64,000 bases of DNA from contig NZ_LJSD01000011.1 of the NCBI RefSeq assembly GCF_001303895.1, positions 558,001 to 622,000 on the forward strand. The letters run 5' to 3'. This document shows positions 26,854 to 35,596 of the stretch, piece after piece. How positions within the stretch are numbered: position 1 is the stretch's first letter; each line of letters begins with the position of its first letter. The position numbers were made by a program, and so were the translations under genes. Under the pieces are notes generated by a model. That model worked only from the letters and a program-made list of their open reading frames with translations, searched no databases and was not told the origin of the DNA. This DNA comes from Mesorhizobium sp. 1M-11. GTDB lineage: Bacteria > Pseudomonadota > Alphaproteobacteria > Rhizobiales > Rhizobiaceae.

Positions 26854-28923
26854 CTATTCAGCCGCCAGCGCCGTGACCTCTCGCCGGAACGGCAGCGCAT
26901 CGCCGATATCCGGCTCGTCCAGTTCGCGGGCGAAGCGGTGGCCTGCATAGGTCGCCCAGGCGATCGGCCCAGGCGCCTCCGCGTCACCGATGACCTTGAT
27001 CGAAAGAATGCCGTTGTCGGGCCATTCTCCCCGACGCTCCTTGAGTTCGCTCCAGAGAGCGTCGTTCTGCGAGCGCGACGTCACCAGCACCACGGCGTCG
27101 GCAGCGAAATCCCGCTCGGCGCCGGTGTAGGCGCATGCCGTGGCGACACCGCCCGCCATCACCCGTGTCACGACGCGATTGAGAACGATCTCGACACCGA
27201 GTTCGGCCAGGCGCCGGTGGATCGCGCCCTGCTCCAGCGTGTTGCGGGTCCAGTCGGAGACATAGGCCGAGGGCGTGACCAGCGTGACCCTCGCGCCTTG
27301 CCTTGCCATCAGCTCCGCGAGCACGCCACCCATGTAGTAATGGTCGTCGTCGAACAGCACGACGTTGCCGCAAGGCACTTTTCCATCCATCAGGTCATCC
27401 GGCGTATAGACGGGCATGGCCGCATCCATCGGCATCGGCACGACATGCGCACGCGCCACGCCGTCGTGCCGCCAGGCGGCGCCGGTGGCGATGGCGACAT
27501 TCTGGAAGCCGAAGGCAAGGATGTCGTCCGCGGAGAGTTGGCTGTCGAAATAGACATCGACATTCGACATCTGGCTTAGTTGGTACTGGCGATAATCACG
27601 CACGCGGCCCCAGGCCGAGAGACCCGGCAGGCGGCATTCGCGCGCCACACGGCCGCCGAGTTCCTTGCCGGCCTCGGCGAGGACCACCTGATAGCCACGG
27701 GCACCAAGCGCACGCGCCGCTTCCAGCCCGGCGGGACCGGCACCGACGACCAACACCGTTTCGCTGGCGCCCTTCGCCTGCATGCGCTCCGGATGCCAGC
27801 CCTTGCGCCATTCCTCCATGAAGGTGGGGTTCTGCGTGCAGCGCGAGATCGACATGGTCATGTCGCCGGTGATGCAGATGTTGCAGCCGATGCATTCGCG
27901 AATGTCCTCGATACGCCCCTCCTCCACCTTCTTCGGCAGGAAGGGATCGGCAATCGAAGGCCGGGCACAACCGATGAAGTCGAGCGTGCCGGACTTGATC
28001 ATCTTCACCATCACATCGGGCGAGGTGAAGCGTCCTACCCCAACGACCGGCCTGGAGGTGAGTTTCTTGATGCCGGCCACCAGGGTTTCCTGCGCGGCTT
28101 CGTCCTTGAAGCGCGATGGGCCTGAACAATCCTCCCAGGCGCCGTGGGCAAGATCCCAGAGATCGGGCAGGGCGGCGTGCATCTCGATCATGTCGCGGAC
28201 TTCGGAATTGGCGAAGCCGAGTTCGCCGATCATCTCGTCCAGCGAAAGGCGCAACGTCAGCCCGCAGGTGTCACCAATGGCGTCGCGCCCTTCCTCGATC
28301 AGTTCGCGCATGAGGCGCGAACGGTTCTCCAGGGAGCCGCCATATTCGTCAGTGCGCTGGTTGGTGGCGGTGGAGAGGAAATGCTGGATGATGCCGAAGC
28401 CGTGGGCTCCGTAGAGACAGACAAGATCGAAGCCCGCCAGCTTGGCGCGCTTGAAGGCATTGCGGTGCCAGCGCCGCAGGTCGCGTATGTCCTGCTTGTC
28501 CATGGCGCGGGCCTGCACCGGATCGTTCGTGAAAGTGCGGATCGGTAGCGCCGTCGGCCCGCGCGGCACCTCGCGCGTGTAGAGGTTCGGTCCGTTGATA
28601 CCGGAATAAGCAAGCTGGATGCCGGCCAGCGCGCCGTGCGAGCGCATCGCGGCCGCCATCTTCGCCAATGCCGGGATATCCTGGTCTTCCCACAGTCTCA
28701 ATTCGATGAAAGGCGTGATTTCCGAGGTATGGTGCATCTCGGTCTGTTCGGTGAAGATGACGCCCCAGCCGCCTTCCGATTTCGTGCGCCGCATCTCGGC
28801 CGCCGCCGACGGATCGCGATAGCCACCGCCATTGCAATGCGGAACCTGATAGAATCGGTTCTTGGCGGTGACCGGACCGATCTTCATCGGCTCGAACAGA
28901 ATGTCGTAGCGGGGATCGCGCAT
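26854..28923 (-). CDS. Trimethylamine-dehydrogenase-type iron-sulfur flavoprotein (amine dehydrogenase/N-demethylase)
   Basis: A 689-residue enzyme: an FMN TIM-barrel of the Old Yellow Enzyme type, a [4Fe-4S] site and a C-terminal ADP/FAD-like domain (VVGAGPAGLEAARALG). By gapless comparison with remembered trimethylamine dehydrogenase, Cys30 in FYQVPHC matches the covalent-FMN cysteine. The YGAH motif and the Asp in DLWDL match the catalytic triad. The cluster cysteines lie in RECIGCNICITGD and a later SRCTQNP. Pocket positions 60, 74 and 105 are Gln, Glu and Ala instead of Tyr, Ser and Trp, so the substrate is probably not trimethylamine. GGAGGAG precedes ATG 28923. Divergent from the M20 gene, with a dyad between them. 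Confidence 0.9.
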   Translation of the reverse strand: MRDPRYDILFEPMKIGPVTAKNRFYQVPHCNGGGYRDPSAAAEMRRTKSEGGWGVIFTEQTEMHHTSEITPFIELRLWEDQDIPALAKMAAAMRSHGALAGIQLAYSGINGPNLYTREVPRGPTALPIRTFTNDPVQARAMDKQDIRDLRRWHRNAFKRAKLAGFDLVCLYGAHGFGIIQHFLSTATNQRTDEYGGSLENRSRLMRELIEEGRDAIGDTCGLTLRLSLDEMIGELGFANSEVRDMIEMHAALPDLWDLAHGAWEDCSGPSRFKDEAAQETLVAGIKKLTSRPVVGVGRFTSPDVMVKMIKSGTLDFIGCARPSIADPFLPKKVEEGRIEDIRECIGCNICITGDMTMSISRCTQNPTFMEEWRKGWHPERMQAKGASETVLVVGAGPAGLEAARALGARGYQVVLAEAGKELGGRVARECRLPGLSAWGRVRDYRQYQLSQMSNVDVYFDSQLSADDILAFGFQNVAIATGAAWRHDGVARAHVVPMPMDAAMPVYTPDDLMDGKVPCGNVVLFDDDHYYMGGVLAELMARQGARVTLVTPSAYVSDWTRNTLEQGAIHRRLAELGVEIVLNRVVTRVMAGGVATACAYTGAERDFAADAVVLVTSRSQNDALWSELKERRGEWPDNGILSIKVIGDAEAPGPIAWATYAGHRFARELDEPDIGDALPFRREVTALAAE

Positions 28924-29022
28924 GAACTCTCCTCCGGTGGCTGGCATCGGGCGCTGGCAATGTTGCCGTCTATTCATAGGAGGACGGCGGCGACACAAAA
29001 CTAGAGTTTTCTTCCGTGCCGC

Positions 29023-29037
29023 TTAGGAGCCGCCTAA
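29023..29037. promoter_or_regulatory. TTAG-N7-CTAA dyad, site 1 (candidate LysR operator)
   Basis: TTAGGAGCCGCCTAA lies 100 bp upstream of the TMADH-like start and 120 bp upstream of the M20 gene start. It includes the LysR T-N11-A pattern. Similar dyads occur at 34061 and 35515. A second perfect dyad, AAAACT-AG-AGTTTT, is beside it at 28997-29010. Confidence 0.5.
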
Positions 29038-29156
29038 CGGCCCGGAACCACGGATCATTGCAGGAACGGCAAAGCCGATGCAGGGCAGAAGCAAATGCGA
29101 ATTCAACGATCCGGCGCGCCGATGCTAGAAAGTCGCCACGAATGTGAGACGTGACC

Positions 29157-30326
29157 ATGAACAGCATTGATATCCTGGAAAGACTGATCGCCTTCCCGAC
29201 CGTAAGCCGTGATTCCAATCTGGCTCTGATCCGCTATGTCGCTGATTTGCTGGACGCCAAGGGCATCCAATGCCAGCTCATCCATAATCACGACGGGCAC
29301 AAGGCCAATCTTTTCGCCACGATCGGCCCGGGTGAACGGCCAGGTGTCATGCTCTCCGGCCATACCGACGTCGTGCCCGTCGATGGCCAGGACTGGACCT
29401 TGCCAACTTTCGAAATGTCGAGCCGGGACGGCAAGCTGTTCGGACGCGGTGCCGCCGACATGAAAGGCTTCGTCGCCTGTGCCGTTGCCGCGGCGCTGAA
29501 CGCAACGGAGCGACCATTGCATACGCCGCTGCATCTGGCCCTGTCCTATGACGAGGAGATCGGCTGCCTCGGTGTTCGCAGCCTGGTGGAGATGCTCGGC
29601 GCCGCCCCTCACAAACCGCTGCTCTGCATCGTCGGCGAGCCGACATCCATGCAGGTCGCTACCGGTCACAAGGGCAAGGTCGCCGCAAGTGCTCTCTGCA
29701 GGGGACGCGAAGGCCATTCGGCGTTGGCACCACTGGCGCTCAACGCCATTCACCTCGGCTGCGACTTCATTGGCGTTCTGCGCAGCGAACAGGACCGGCT
29801 GGCGCGAGATGGTGCCCGCGACGGCGACTACGACATTCCCTACACCACCGTACACGCCGGCAAGATCAATGGCGGTGTGGCGCTGAACATCGTGCCGAAC
29901 CTCTGCCAGGTCGATTTCGAGATCCGCAACATCGCCGCCGACAATCCGGACGTCATCCTCGAGCGTCTGCGGGGCGAGGCTGCCCGCATCGCTGCCACGG
30001 CTGCGGATATCGCACCCGAAGCGGCAATCGACATCGAAATCACCAACACCTATCCAGGCCTCGACACGCCGGCGAATTCGGAAGCCGTGGCCTTCGTGAA
30101 ATCGCTGACCGGAGCCAACGGCACGATCAAGGTGGCCTTCGGCACGGAAGGCGGCTTGTTCAGCCGCGATGTCGGCACGCCGACGGTGGTCTGCGGCCCC
30201 GGCTCGATGGCACAGGGACACAAGCCGGACGAATTCGTCACGGTCGAGCAGATGCAGCGCTGCGATGACATGCTGGAGAAGCTTCTGGACCGGCTTGTCG
30301 AAGGGGCGGTGTCGACCGGCGGCTGA
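29157..30326 (+). CDS. M20 metallohydrolase, acetylornithine deacetylase (ArgE)-like
   Basis: A 389-residue M20A amidohydrolase. Metal-site motifs are LSGHTDVVPVDG, RGAADMKGFVA, YDEEIGCLG and, near the C-terminus, GPGSMAQGHKPDEF. ArgE-type enzymes remove acyl groups from N-acyl amino acids. ATG 29157 is preferred to the GTG at 29151. It is divergent from the TMADH-like gene and shares its control region, which argues for a catabolic deacylase and not for arginine synthesis. Confidence 0.88.
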   Translation: MNSIDILERLIAFPTVSRDSNLALIRYVADLLDAKGIQCQLIHNHDGHKANLFATIGPGERPGVMLSGHTDVVPVDGQDWTLPTFEMSSRDGKLFGRGAADMKGFVACAVAAALNATERPLHTPLHLALSYDEEIGCLGVRSLVEMLGAAPHKPLLCIVGEPTSMQVATGHKGKVAASALCRGREGHSALAPLALNAIHLGCDFIGVLRSEQDRLARDGARDGDYDIPYTTVHAGKINGGVALNIVPNLCQVDFEIRNIAADNPDVILERLRGEAARIAATAADIAPEAAIDIEITNTYPGLDTPANSEAVAFVKSLTGANGTIKVAFGTEGGLFSRDVGTPTVVCGPGSMAQGHKPDEFVTVEQMQRCDDMLEKLLDRLVEGAVSTGG

Positions 30327-30330
30327 GCAG

Positions 30331-31266
30331 CTATCCCACGACCCGCTCGGTCCCGAACACACCCTGTTCGACCACAAAGCGACGGCAATGCAGGATGAAC
30401 GCCTGCACGGTCTGTGTGCGATGCTCTGCATTGGGCATGGCGATGCCCATGGTCAGCGGACGGATGTCGCCACCCAGGGGCACGAACACCAGCGGCTTGC
30501 CGTCGGGAGACAACGTGTTGAGCGGCCGCATGTTGGCAATGCCATAGCCAAAACCATTGGCCACCATCGAGCGCATGACGGCGATGTCGCCGGTGCGCTC
30601 GGCTATGTAGGGGCGCAGTCCCTTTTGCTGGAAAGCGGACAGGAAATATTCGCGGCTGAACGGCAGGTCCAGCAGCACCATCGGTTGATCGACCAGCTCT
30701 TCCGGCGATATCGACTCCCTGCCGGCGAGCGCATGTCCGGGCGGCAGCATGACATAGGCCGGCAGTTGCATCACAGGCTCGAAGGCCATGTCCTGGGACA
30801 ATTCGAGATCGTAGGTGAGCGCCGCATCGATTTCGCCTCGCTGCAGCATCTCCAGCAGTTGCCCCTGGTTGCGCTCGAACTGCCGGACGCGAACGTCGGG
30901 GTAGCTCTCTTCGAACCTGCGCCGCAGGGCGGGCAGGATGATCTGTGCGAAGGTCAGCAGGCAGCCGATCGCCAGCGGCCCCCTCACCTTTTCGGCGATG
31001 TCACCCGCCACGTCGTGCAAGGCATCGGCATCGGCAAGGAGACGCGCCGCTTCCTTCAGGAAGACGCGGCCACCTGCTGTCAGCGACAGGCCGTGGGAGT
31101 GTTTGCGGACAAAAAGCTGGACGCCGAATTCCGTTTCCAGCTGCGCGATCGACGCTGAAATGGACGGCGGCGAGACGTTCACCTGCTCCGCCGCCTTGGC
31201 GATAGATCCCGCCTCGCCCACGGCAACGAAATATTCCAGCTGTCTGAGGGTAAAGCGGAGTGGCAT
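30331..31266 (-). CDS. LysR-family regulator of the amine/aldehyde cluster
   Basis: A 311-residue LysR protein. HTH: SIAKAAEQVNVSPPSISASI, then an effector domain. It is the last gene after RidA - DUF1028 - aldehyde dehydrogenase, 50 bp behind the dehydrogenase, and convergent with the M20 gene (4-bp gap). It is the best candidate to bind the TTAG-N7-CTAA dyads, since no other regulator lies in this part of the cluster. Confidence 0.87.
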   Translation of the reverse strand: MPLRFTLRQLEYFVAVGEAGSIAKAAEQVNVSPPSISASIAQLETEFGVQLFVRKHSHGLSLTAGGRVFLKEAARLLADADALHDVAGDIAEKVRGPLAIGCLLTFAQIILPALRRRFEESYPDVRVRQFERNQGQLLEMLQRGEIDAALTYDLELSQDMAFEPVMQLPAYVMLPPGHALAGRESISPEELVDQPMVLLDLPFSREYFLSAFQQKGLRPYIAERTGDIAVMRSMVANGFGYGIANMRPLNTLSPDGKPLVFVPLGGDIRPLTMGIAMPNAEHRTQTVQAFILHCRRFVVEQGVFGTERVVG

Positions 31267-31316
31267 GGCCGGCTATGTTGCCAGTTTCGGAGCGCTGATC
31301 AAGGCGTCCGTGTTTC

Positions 31317-32807
31317 TCAATATTTGATCCAGGTTGTCTTGAGCGCGGTGTATTTGTCCAGCGCGTGCAGCGACAGGTCGCGGCCGAAGCCCGACTGCTT
31401 GAAACCGCCGAAGGGCGTCATCGGGCTCAAGGCATCGACCGTGTTGACCGAAACCGTCCCCGCATGCAGACGCTCGGCGATCCTGTGCGCACGCGAAAGG
31501 CTGTCCGTCCACAGTGAAGCTGCCAGGCCATAGACGCTGTCGTTGGCAATCCGGAGCGCTTCATCTTCGTCATCGAAGGCGATGACCGACAGCACCGGCC
31601 CGAAGATCTCCTCACGCGCAATGGTATCCTGTGGCGATACGTTGTCGAAGATCGTCGGCTGAACGAAGCTGCCGCGGCCGTTGACGGTCACCTGCTCGCC
31701 ACCGGTCACCAGGCGTGCCGTCTTCTTGCCGGCCTCGACGAACCTCATGACATTGGCCGCGTGGCGTGCATCGACCAATGCCCCCATCTTAGAGGCCGGG
31801 TCGAGCGGGTCGCCGGGCTGGGTCGCCGCGGCACGCTCGGCCAGCTTCTCGACCATGGCATCCTTGATGCCGCGCTGCACCAGCAGGCGCGAATTGGCCG
31901 AGCAGACCTCGCCCTGATTGAAGAAGATGCCGAAGGCCGCCATATCGGCCGCTGCATCCAGATTGCCGCAGTCGGCGAAGACCAGATTCGGGCTCTTGCC
32001 ACCGGTTTCCAGCCAAACCTGTTTCATGTTGGACTGGCCGGAATACTGCAGGAACATCTTGCCGACGGCCGTTGAACCGGTGAAGGCGAGACAGTCGACG
32101 TCCATGTGGCGGCCGAGGGCCTGGCCAGCAGTCTCGCCCAGACCTGGAACGACATTCAGGACGCCGGCCGGCAGGCCGGCTTCCATGGCAAGCTCGGCAA
32201 GCCGCAATGCAGAAAACGGCGACTGTTCGGCGGGCTTCAGCACGACCGAGTTTCCGGCAGCCAGTGCCGGCGCGCATTTCCAGGTCGCCATGTCGAGCGG
32301 GAAGTTCCAAGGCACCACGGCGCCGACCACGCCGAGCGGCTCGCGCCGGACCAGAACCAGGTCACCGGAGCCGGTCGGGGCGACTTCGTCATAGAGCTTG
32401 TCGATCGCCTCAGCGTACCACTGGAAGATGCCGGCTGAACCCGGCACGTCGATGGCGGCGGCATCGGCAACCAGCTTGCCCATATCGAGCGATTCCAGCA
32501 GAGCGAGCTCGTGCAGGTTCTCACGCAACAACTGCGCCAGACGCAGCAGCACTTCCTTGCGGTGCGCGGGAGCTGCACGGGACCAGCTGCCTGAAAGGAA
32601 AGCGCGACGAGCCGATGCGACGGCGCGGTCGACATCTTCCTCGCCACACGACGCCACCTCGGCCAGCGTTTCTCCCGTCGCCGGGTTGATGCTCGCGAAA
32701 GTACGGCCGGAGCGCGCAGCAACGAACTTGCCGTCGATGAACGCCTTGTCGCGAAAGCGGATGGCGGCCGCCTTGTCGATCCAGCCCCTGTGGCCAAGTT
32801 CGCTCAT
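31317..32807 (-). CDS. NAD(P)-dependent aldehyde dehydrogenase (PuuC/BetB-like)
   Basis: A 496-residue aldehyde dehydrogenase. The motifs are the Rossmann-side PWNFPLDMATWKCAPALAAG, the catalytic Glu in LETGGKSPNL, and the nucleophile Cys in NQGEVCSANSR. It resembles enzymes acting on gamma-aminobutyraldehyde-type or betaine aldehydes. In this operon it could oxidise the aldehyde formed by amine oxidation. Confidence 0.92.
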   Translation of the reverse strand: MSELGHRGWIDKAAAIRFRDKAFIDGKFVAARSGRTFASINPATGETLAEVASCGEEDVDRAVASARRAFLSGSWSRAAPAHRKEVLLRLAQLLRENLHELALLESLDMGKLVADAAAIDVPGSAGIFQWYAEAIDKLYDEVAPTGSGDLVLVRREPLGVVGAVVPWNFPLDMATWKCAPALAAGNSVVLKPAEQSPFSALRLAELAMEAGLPAGVLNVVPGLGETAGQALGRHMDVDCLAFTGSTAVGKMFLQYSGQSNMKQVWLETGGKSPNLVFADCGNLDAAADMAAFGIFFNQGEVCSANSRLLVQRGIKDAMVEKLAERAAATQPGDPLDPASKMGALVDARHAANVMRFVEAGKKTARLVTGGEQVTVNGRGSFVQPTIFDNVSPQDTIAREEIFGPVLSVIAFDDEDEALRIANDSVYGLAASLWTDSLSRAHRIAERLHAGTVSVNTVDALSPMTPFGGFKQSGFGRDLSLHALDKYTALKTTWIKY

Positions 32808-32837
32808 ACCGGCTCCTGCTTGCTTACGTCAGCGCTG

Positions 32838-33512
32838 TTACTCGTCGCCCGGCACGCCGTAGCTCGGCGCATCGGAGGGATTTATAGCGCGGGTCACATA
32901 GGCGTCGAGCTGAGGCTTGTAGATGTCCCAGAGCTTCGCCAGTTCCTCGATCGGACATTCTTCCGTCCAGTCGCAGCGCAGGTCCGCCACCGGCCAGGCC
33001 ACTTCCCGGACGAGCCTCATGCCGGCGGAGTGAACGGGACCGGCCTCGCCGCCTGCTTTCAATGCTGCCCGCATCGTGGCGATGATGCGGTCGCCGAGGT
33101 GGCCTTTGGAAGCCAGGAAAGCGTCGACCATCGCCTGCGGCACCCCTTCATTGGCAAGCAGATTGCCGCCACAGGCGACGTTCTCGTCGCGTGCCTCGGC
33201 CCAGATGCCGAGGGCTTTGGGGCCCGAATGAATGGCGCTGATGCCGGCACCGTCCACCGTCAGCAATTGCCTGTATTCCATATGCGCGCCGGTGCGCTTG
33301 AGAATGGCGACGGCTTCTGCGGCCGACGCGCCCTGCGCCATCAGATCGAGCGCCCGGGTCCCCAGCGTCGGGTCGGTCACGTTCTGGCTGGCGATAGCGC
33401 CGACACCCGCCTGCGCGTAGGCGCAGCGTGCGGCGACCGCCGGCGAGGACGACGAGACAGCGACGCCGAACATGCCGGTGCGGCTGCAGCGCGCGACGAT
33501 GGAGAAGGTCAT
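32838..33512 (-). CDS. DUF1028 family protein
   Basis: A 224-residue protein that begins MTFSIVARCSRTGMFGVAVS and contains AYAQAGVGAIASQN and LGTRALDLMAQGASA, as in DUF1028. The family has an Ntn-hydrolase-like fold but no established reaction that I can name. It sits 10 bp after a RidA gene and 30 bp before the aldehyde dehydrogenase gene, a frequent setting in amino-acid or amine catabolism. Confidence 0.88.
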   Translation of the reverse strand: MTFSIVARCSRTGMFGVAVSSSSPAVAARCAYAQAGVGAIASQNVTDPTLGTRALDLMAQGASAAEAVAILKRTGAHMEYRQLLTVDGAGISAIHSGPKALGIWAEARDENVACGGNLLANEGVPQAMVDAFLASKGHLGDRIIATMRAALKAGGEAGPVHSAGMRLVREVAWPVADLRCDWTEECPIEELAKLWDIYKPQLDAYVTRAINPSDAPSYGVPGDE

Positions 33513-33522
33513 GGCCTGCCCC

Positions 33523-33936
33523 TCAGTCCGGAATGACGGCGGTGCCGTCGATCTCGACCAGCCATTCGGGGCGAGCCAGCGCCGTCACCACCAGGCCGGT
33601 CGAAACCGGATGCACGCCCTTGATGTATTCGCCCATGGTCCGGTAGACCGCTTCGCGGTGGCGGACGTCGGTGATGTAGACCACCACCTTCACCAGATGT
33701 TCCATCTTGCCGCCGCACTCTTCGATGAGCTGCTTGATGTTCTGCATGACCTTATGGGTCTGCTCGACCGGGTCGTGACTGTCGAGATTCTTGGCCGTAT
33801 CCAGGTCCTGCGGGCATTGTCCGCGCAGGAAGATCATGGTGCCACGCGCCACCACCGCCTGGCACAGGTCATTGTCGAGCTTCTGCTCGGGATAGGTATC
33901 CTTGGTGTTGAACTTGCGAACCCGGGTATGCGCCAT
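33523..33936 (-). CDS. RidA family protein (enamine/imine deaminase-like)
   Basis: A 137-residue RidA/YjgF-type protein. RidA proteins hydrolyse reactive imines and enamines made by flavin or PLP enzymes. The C-terminal region LARPEWLVEIDGTAV aligns with the active-site arginine strand. ATG 33936 with GGAGAC upstream is preferred to 33948. As first gene of the RidA - DUF1028 - aldehyde dehydrogenase - LysR operon, it fits clearing imines from the TMADH-like enzyme. Confidence 0.87.
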   Translation of the reverse strand: MAHTRVRKFNTKDTYPEQKLDNDLCQAVVARGTMIFLRGQCPQDLDTAKNLDSHDPVEQTHKVMQNIKQLIEECGGKMEHLVKVVVYITDVRHREAVYRTMGEYIKGVHPVSTGLVVTALARPEWLVEIDGTAVIPD

Positions 33937-34060
33937 GCTGGTCTCCATCGGATCGGACTAAAGGCCCGCGTCATGCGACAGTCGGTCCGTGCCCGTATTT
34001 GTCATTCGGATATTCGTCAGGCGCGTTGAACGCCGAAAGAACAGTCTTTCTCATTGCTGA

Positions 34061-34075
34061 TAAGGACCCGCCTAA
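34061..34075. promoter_or_regulatory. TAAG-N7-CTAA dyad, site 2 (candidate LysR operator)
   Basis: TAAGGACCCGCCTAA lies 125 bp upstream of the RidA start and matches site 1 at 13 of 15 positions. It is nested in CTGATAAGG-N5-CCTAATCAG (one mismatch). The larger pair CTCATTGC / GCAATGAG brackets it. Confidence 0.5.
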
Positions 34076-34129
34076 TCAGCCCCCCAGTCGGCAATGAGAA
34101 CAGTCGGTCGTGAAAGCGATCGCTGGCGG

Positions 34130-35404
34130 CTAGGCGTCTTCGGTCTGGCGTTTGGCGGCAGCGTGATAGGCCATATATTTGCGCAGCGTGGAAATGCGGT
34201 CGGCCAGATGCTTGGCGTCGTGCCAGACGCCCCAGATAAAGCTGGACCCCCTGCGCGATTGCCACGGCAAGCCGAGGAAATAGATGCCGGGTTCGCTCGA
34301 CACACCGCGCTGATGCTTCGGCCTGCCCTTCTCGTCGAACGCATCCACTTTCAACCAGTTGTAGTCGACGGAATAGCCCGTAGCCCAGATGATCGAGGTG
34401 ATACCGGCCTCTGCCAGATTCAGTTGGAGAATGGGATCGGTCATGCAAGCCGGATCGGGGTCGAGCCTGCGCGCTTCGGGCTCTTCCGGAAGATCCAGAC
34501 CGTTGGCAAGGGCATAGGCGTCAGCCTCGTCCATCAGTGCGTGATGATTGGCGTCGCCGCGAGCGATGTTCTCAGTGAGGTCGGGAGCGAAACGCATGAC
34601 ACCGTCCGCATAGCTTTCGGTGCGGCCGACCAGCGTCATCCCCCGTGCAGCGAGACGCCGGAAATCGATCGTCTCGCCGCCACGGGCACCGCTCACCGCG
34701 ATCGTGACATGCTCGGTTCCTGGGCCCGGGGTTTCAGCGTCCCATTTGTTGAGAACCCCCAGCCACCAGCAGAAGTCGTAGCCGCGGTAGCTGCGGAACG
34801 GGCGGTCATGCGGCCCGACCGAAAGATAGACCTGCTTTCCCGTGCGCACCAGTTCATCGGCGATCTGCACGCCCGATGAGCCGGCGCCAACCACCAGCAC
34901 AGCGCCCTCGGGCAGCTGTTCCGGGTTGTGGTAAGTATTGGAATGCATCTGCATCAAACCGGCATTGTCCGGAACGATCTTCGGGATGATCGGATGCTGG
35001 AAAGCCCCGGTGGCGGCAACCACGCTGTTGGCCTCGATGACGCCGGCCGAGGTCTCGACGCGAAAACCGGGGCGCCCGATCAGCCGCCGCACCTCCTTGA
35101 CCTCGACGCCGCAGCGGATCGGCGCACCGATCATCTTGGCATAGGCGACGAAATAGTCTGCGACCTGCTCCTTGCCGACAAAGCCGTCCGGGTCGATATC
35201 CGGGAACTCCATGCCTGGGAAACGGTCATGCCATGCCGGTCCGTTGGCGACCAGCGAATCCCAGCGTTCGGAGCGCCAACGTTCGGCGATACGATGCCGC
35301 TCGAGAACGAGATGGGGCACGCCGCATTTGCTCAGGTTTTCGCTCATGGCCACCCCTGCCTGGCCAGCGCCGACGACAAGCGTGTCTATTTTTTCGACCG
35401 ACAT
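34130..35404 (-). CDS. Flavin-containing monooxygenase-like NAD(P)/FAD protein
   Basis: A 424-residue class B flavoprotein. FAD motif VVGAGQAGVAMSENLS is at residues 10-25; the NADPH motif VVGAGSSGVQIADEL is near the middle; between them lies a His-containing linker (MQMHSNTYHNPE) that resembles the FMO fingerprint. Such enzymes oxygenate N, S or ketone groups. It has its own upstream gap with dyad site 3, between the Liv genes and the RidA operon. Confidence 0.86.
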   Translation of the reverse strand: MSVEKIDTLVVGAGQAGVAMSENLSKCGVPHLVLERHRIAERWRSERWDSLVANGPAWHDRFPGMEFPDIDPDGFVGKEQVADYFVAYAKMIGAPIRCGVEVKEVRRLIGRPGFRVETSAGVIEANSVVAATGAFQHPIIPKIVPDNAGLMQMHSNTYHNPEQLPEGAVLVVGAGSSGVQIADELVRTGKQVYLSVGPHDRPFRSYRGYDFCWWLGVLNKWDAETPGPGTEHVTIAVSGARGGETIDFRRLAARGMTLVGRTESYADGVMRFAPDLTENIARGDANHHALMDEADAYALANGLDLPEEPEARRLDPDPACMTDPILQLNLAEAGITSIIWATGYSVDYNWLKVDAFDEKGRPKHQRGVSSEPGIYFLGLPWQSRRGSSFIWGVWHDAKHLADRISTLRKYMAYHAAAKRQTEDA

Positions 35405-35514
35405 TTCAGCGCCCTTCTCTGGCCCCCCGGGATTCCTGCAACCGCAGCGGAGGTCTGATTGCCGGTTTACTGGAGGGGTCGGATCACGAAAATTACGATT
35501 TCACGTGGCAGTGG

Positions 35515-35529
35515 TTAGCCTGTCCCTAA
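35515..35529. promoter_or_regulatory. TTAG-N7-CTAA dyad, site 3 (candidate LysR operator)
   Basis: TTAGCCTGTCCCTAA starts 111 bp upstream of the monooxygenase start, on the promoter side of the 192-bp gap after the Liv genes. It keeps both outer halves of sites 1 and 2 with the same 7-bp spacing. Nothing else is recognised in this gap. Confidence 0.45.
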
Positions 35530-35596
35530 ATACCGGATCGAAGCGAGCGACCGCGGCCTGAAAGGACAGGCAAACCTTGAAACCCTCGGCCTGGAA

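Noticed and set aside
34017..34448. 143-residue minus-strand frame overlapping the 3' end of the flavin monooxygenase gene
   Set aside because: It lies in another frame of the same strand, with a start inside the monooxygenase gene and no family match.
35518..35571. GCCTGTCC ... GGACAGGC pair as a terminator of the Liv operon
   Set aside because: The arms are 8 bp but the loop is 38 nt, and the region overlaps the dyad and promoter side of the next gene; a stable terminator is unlikely.
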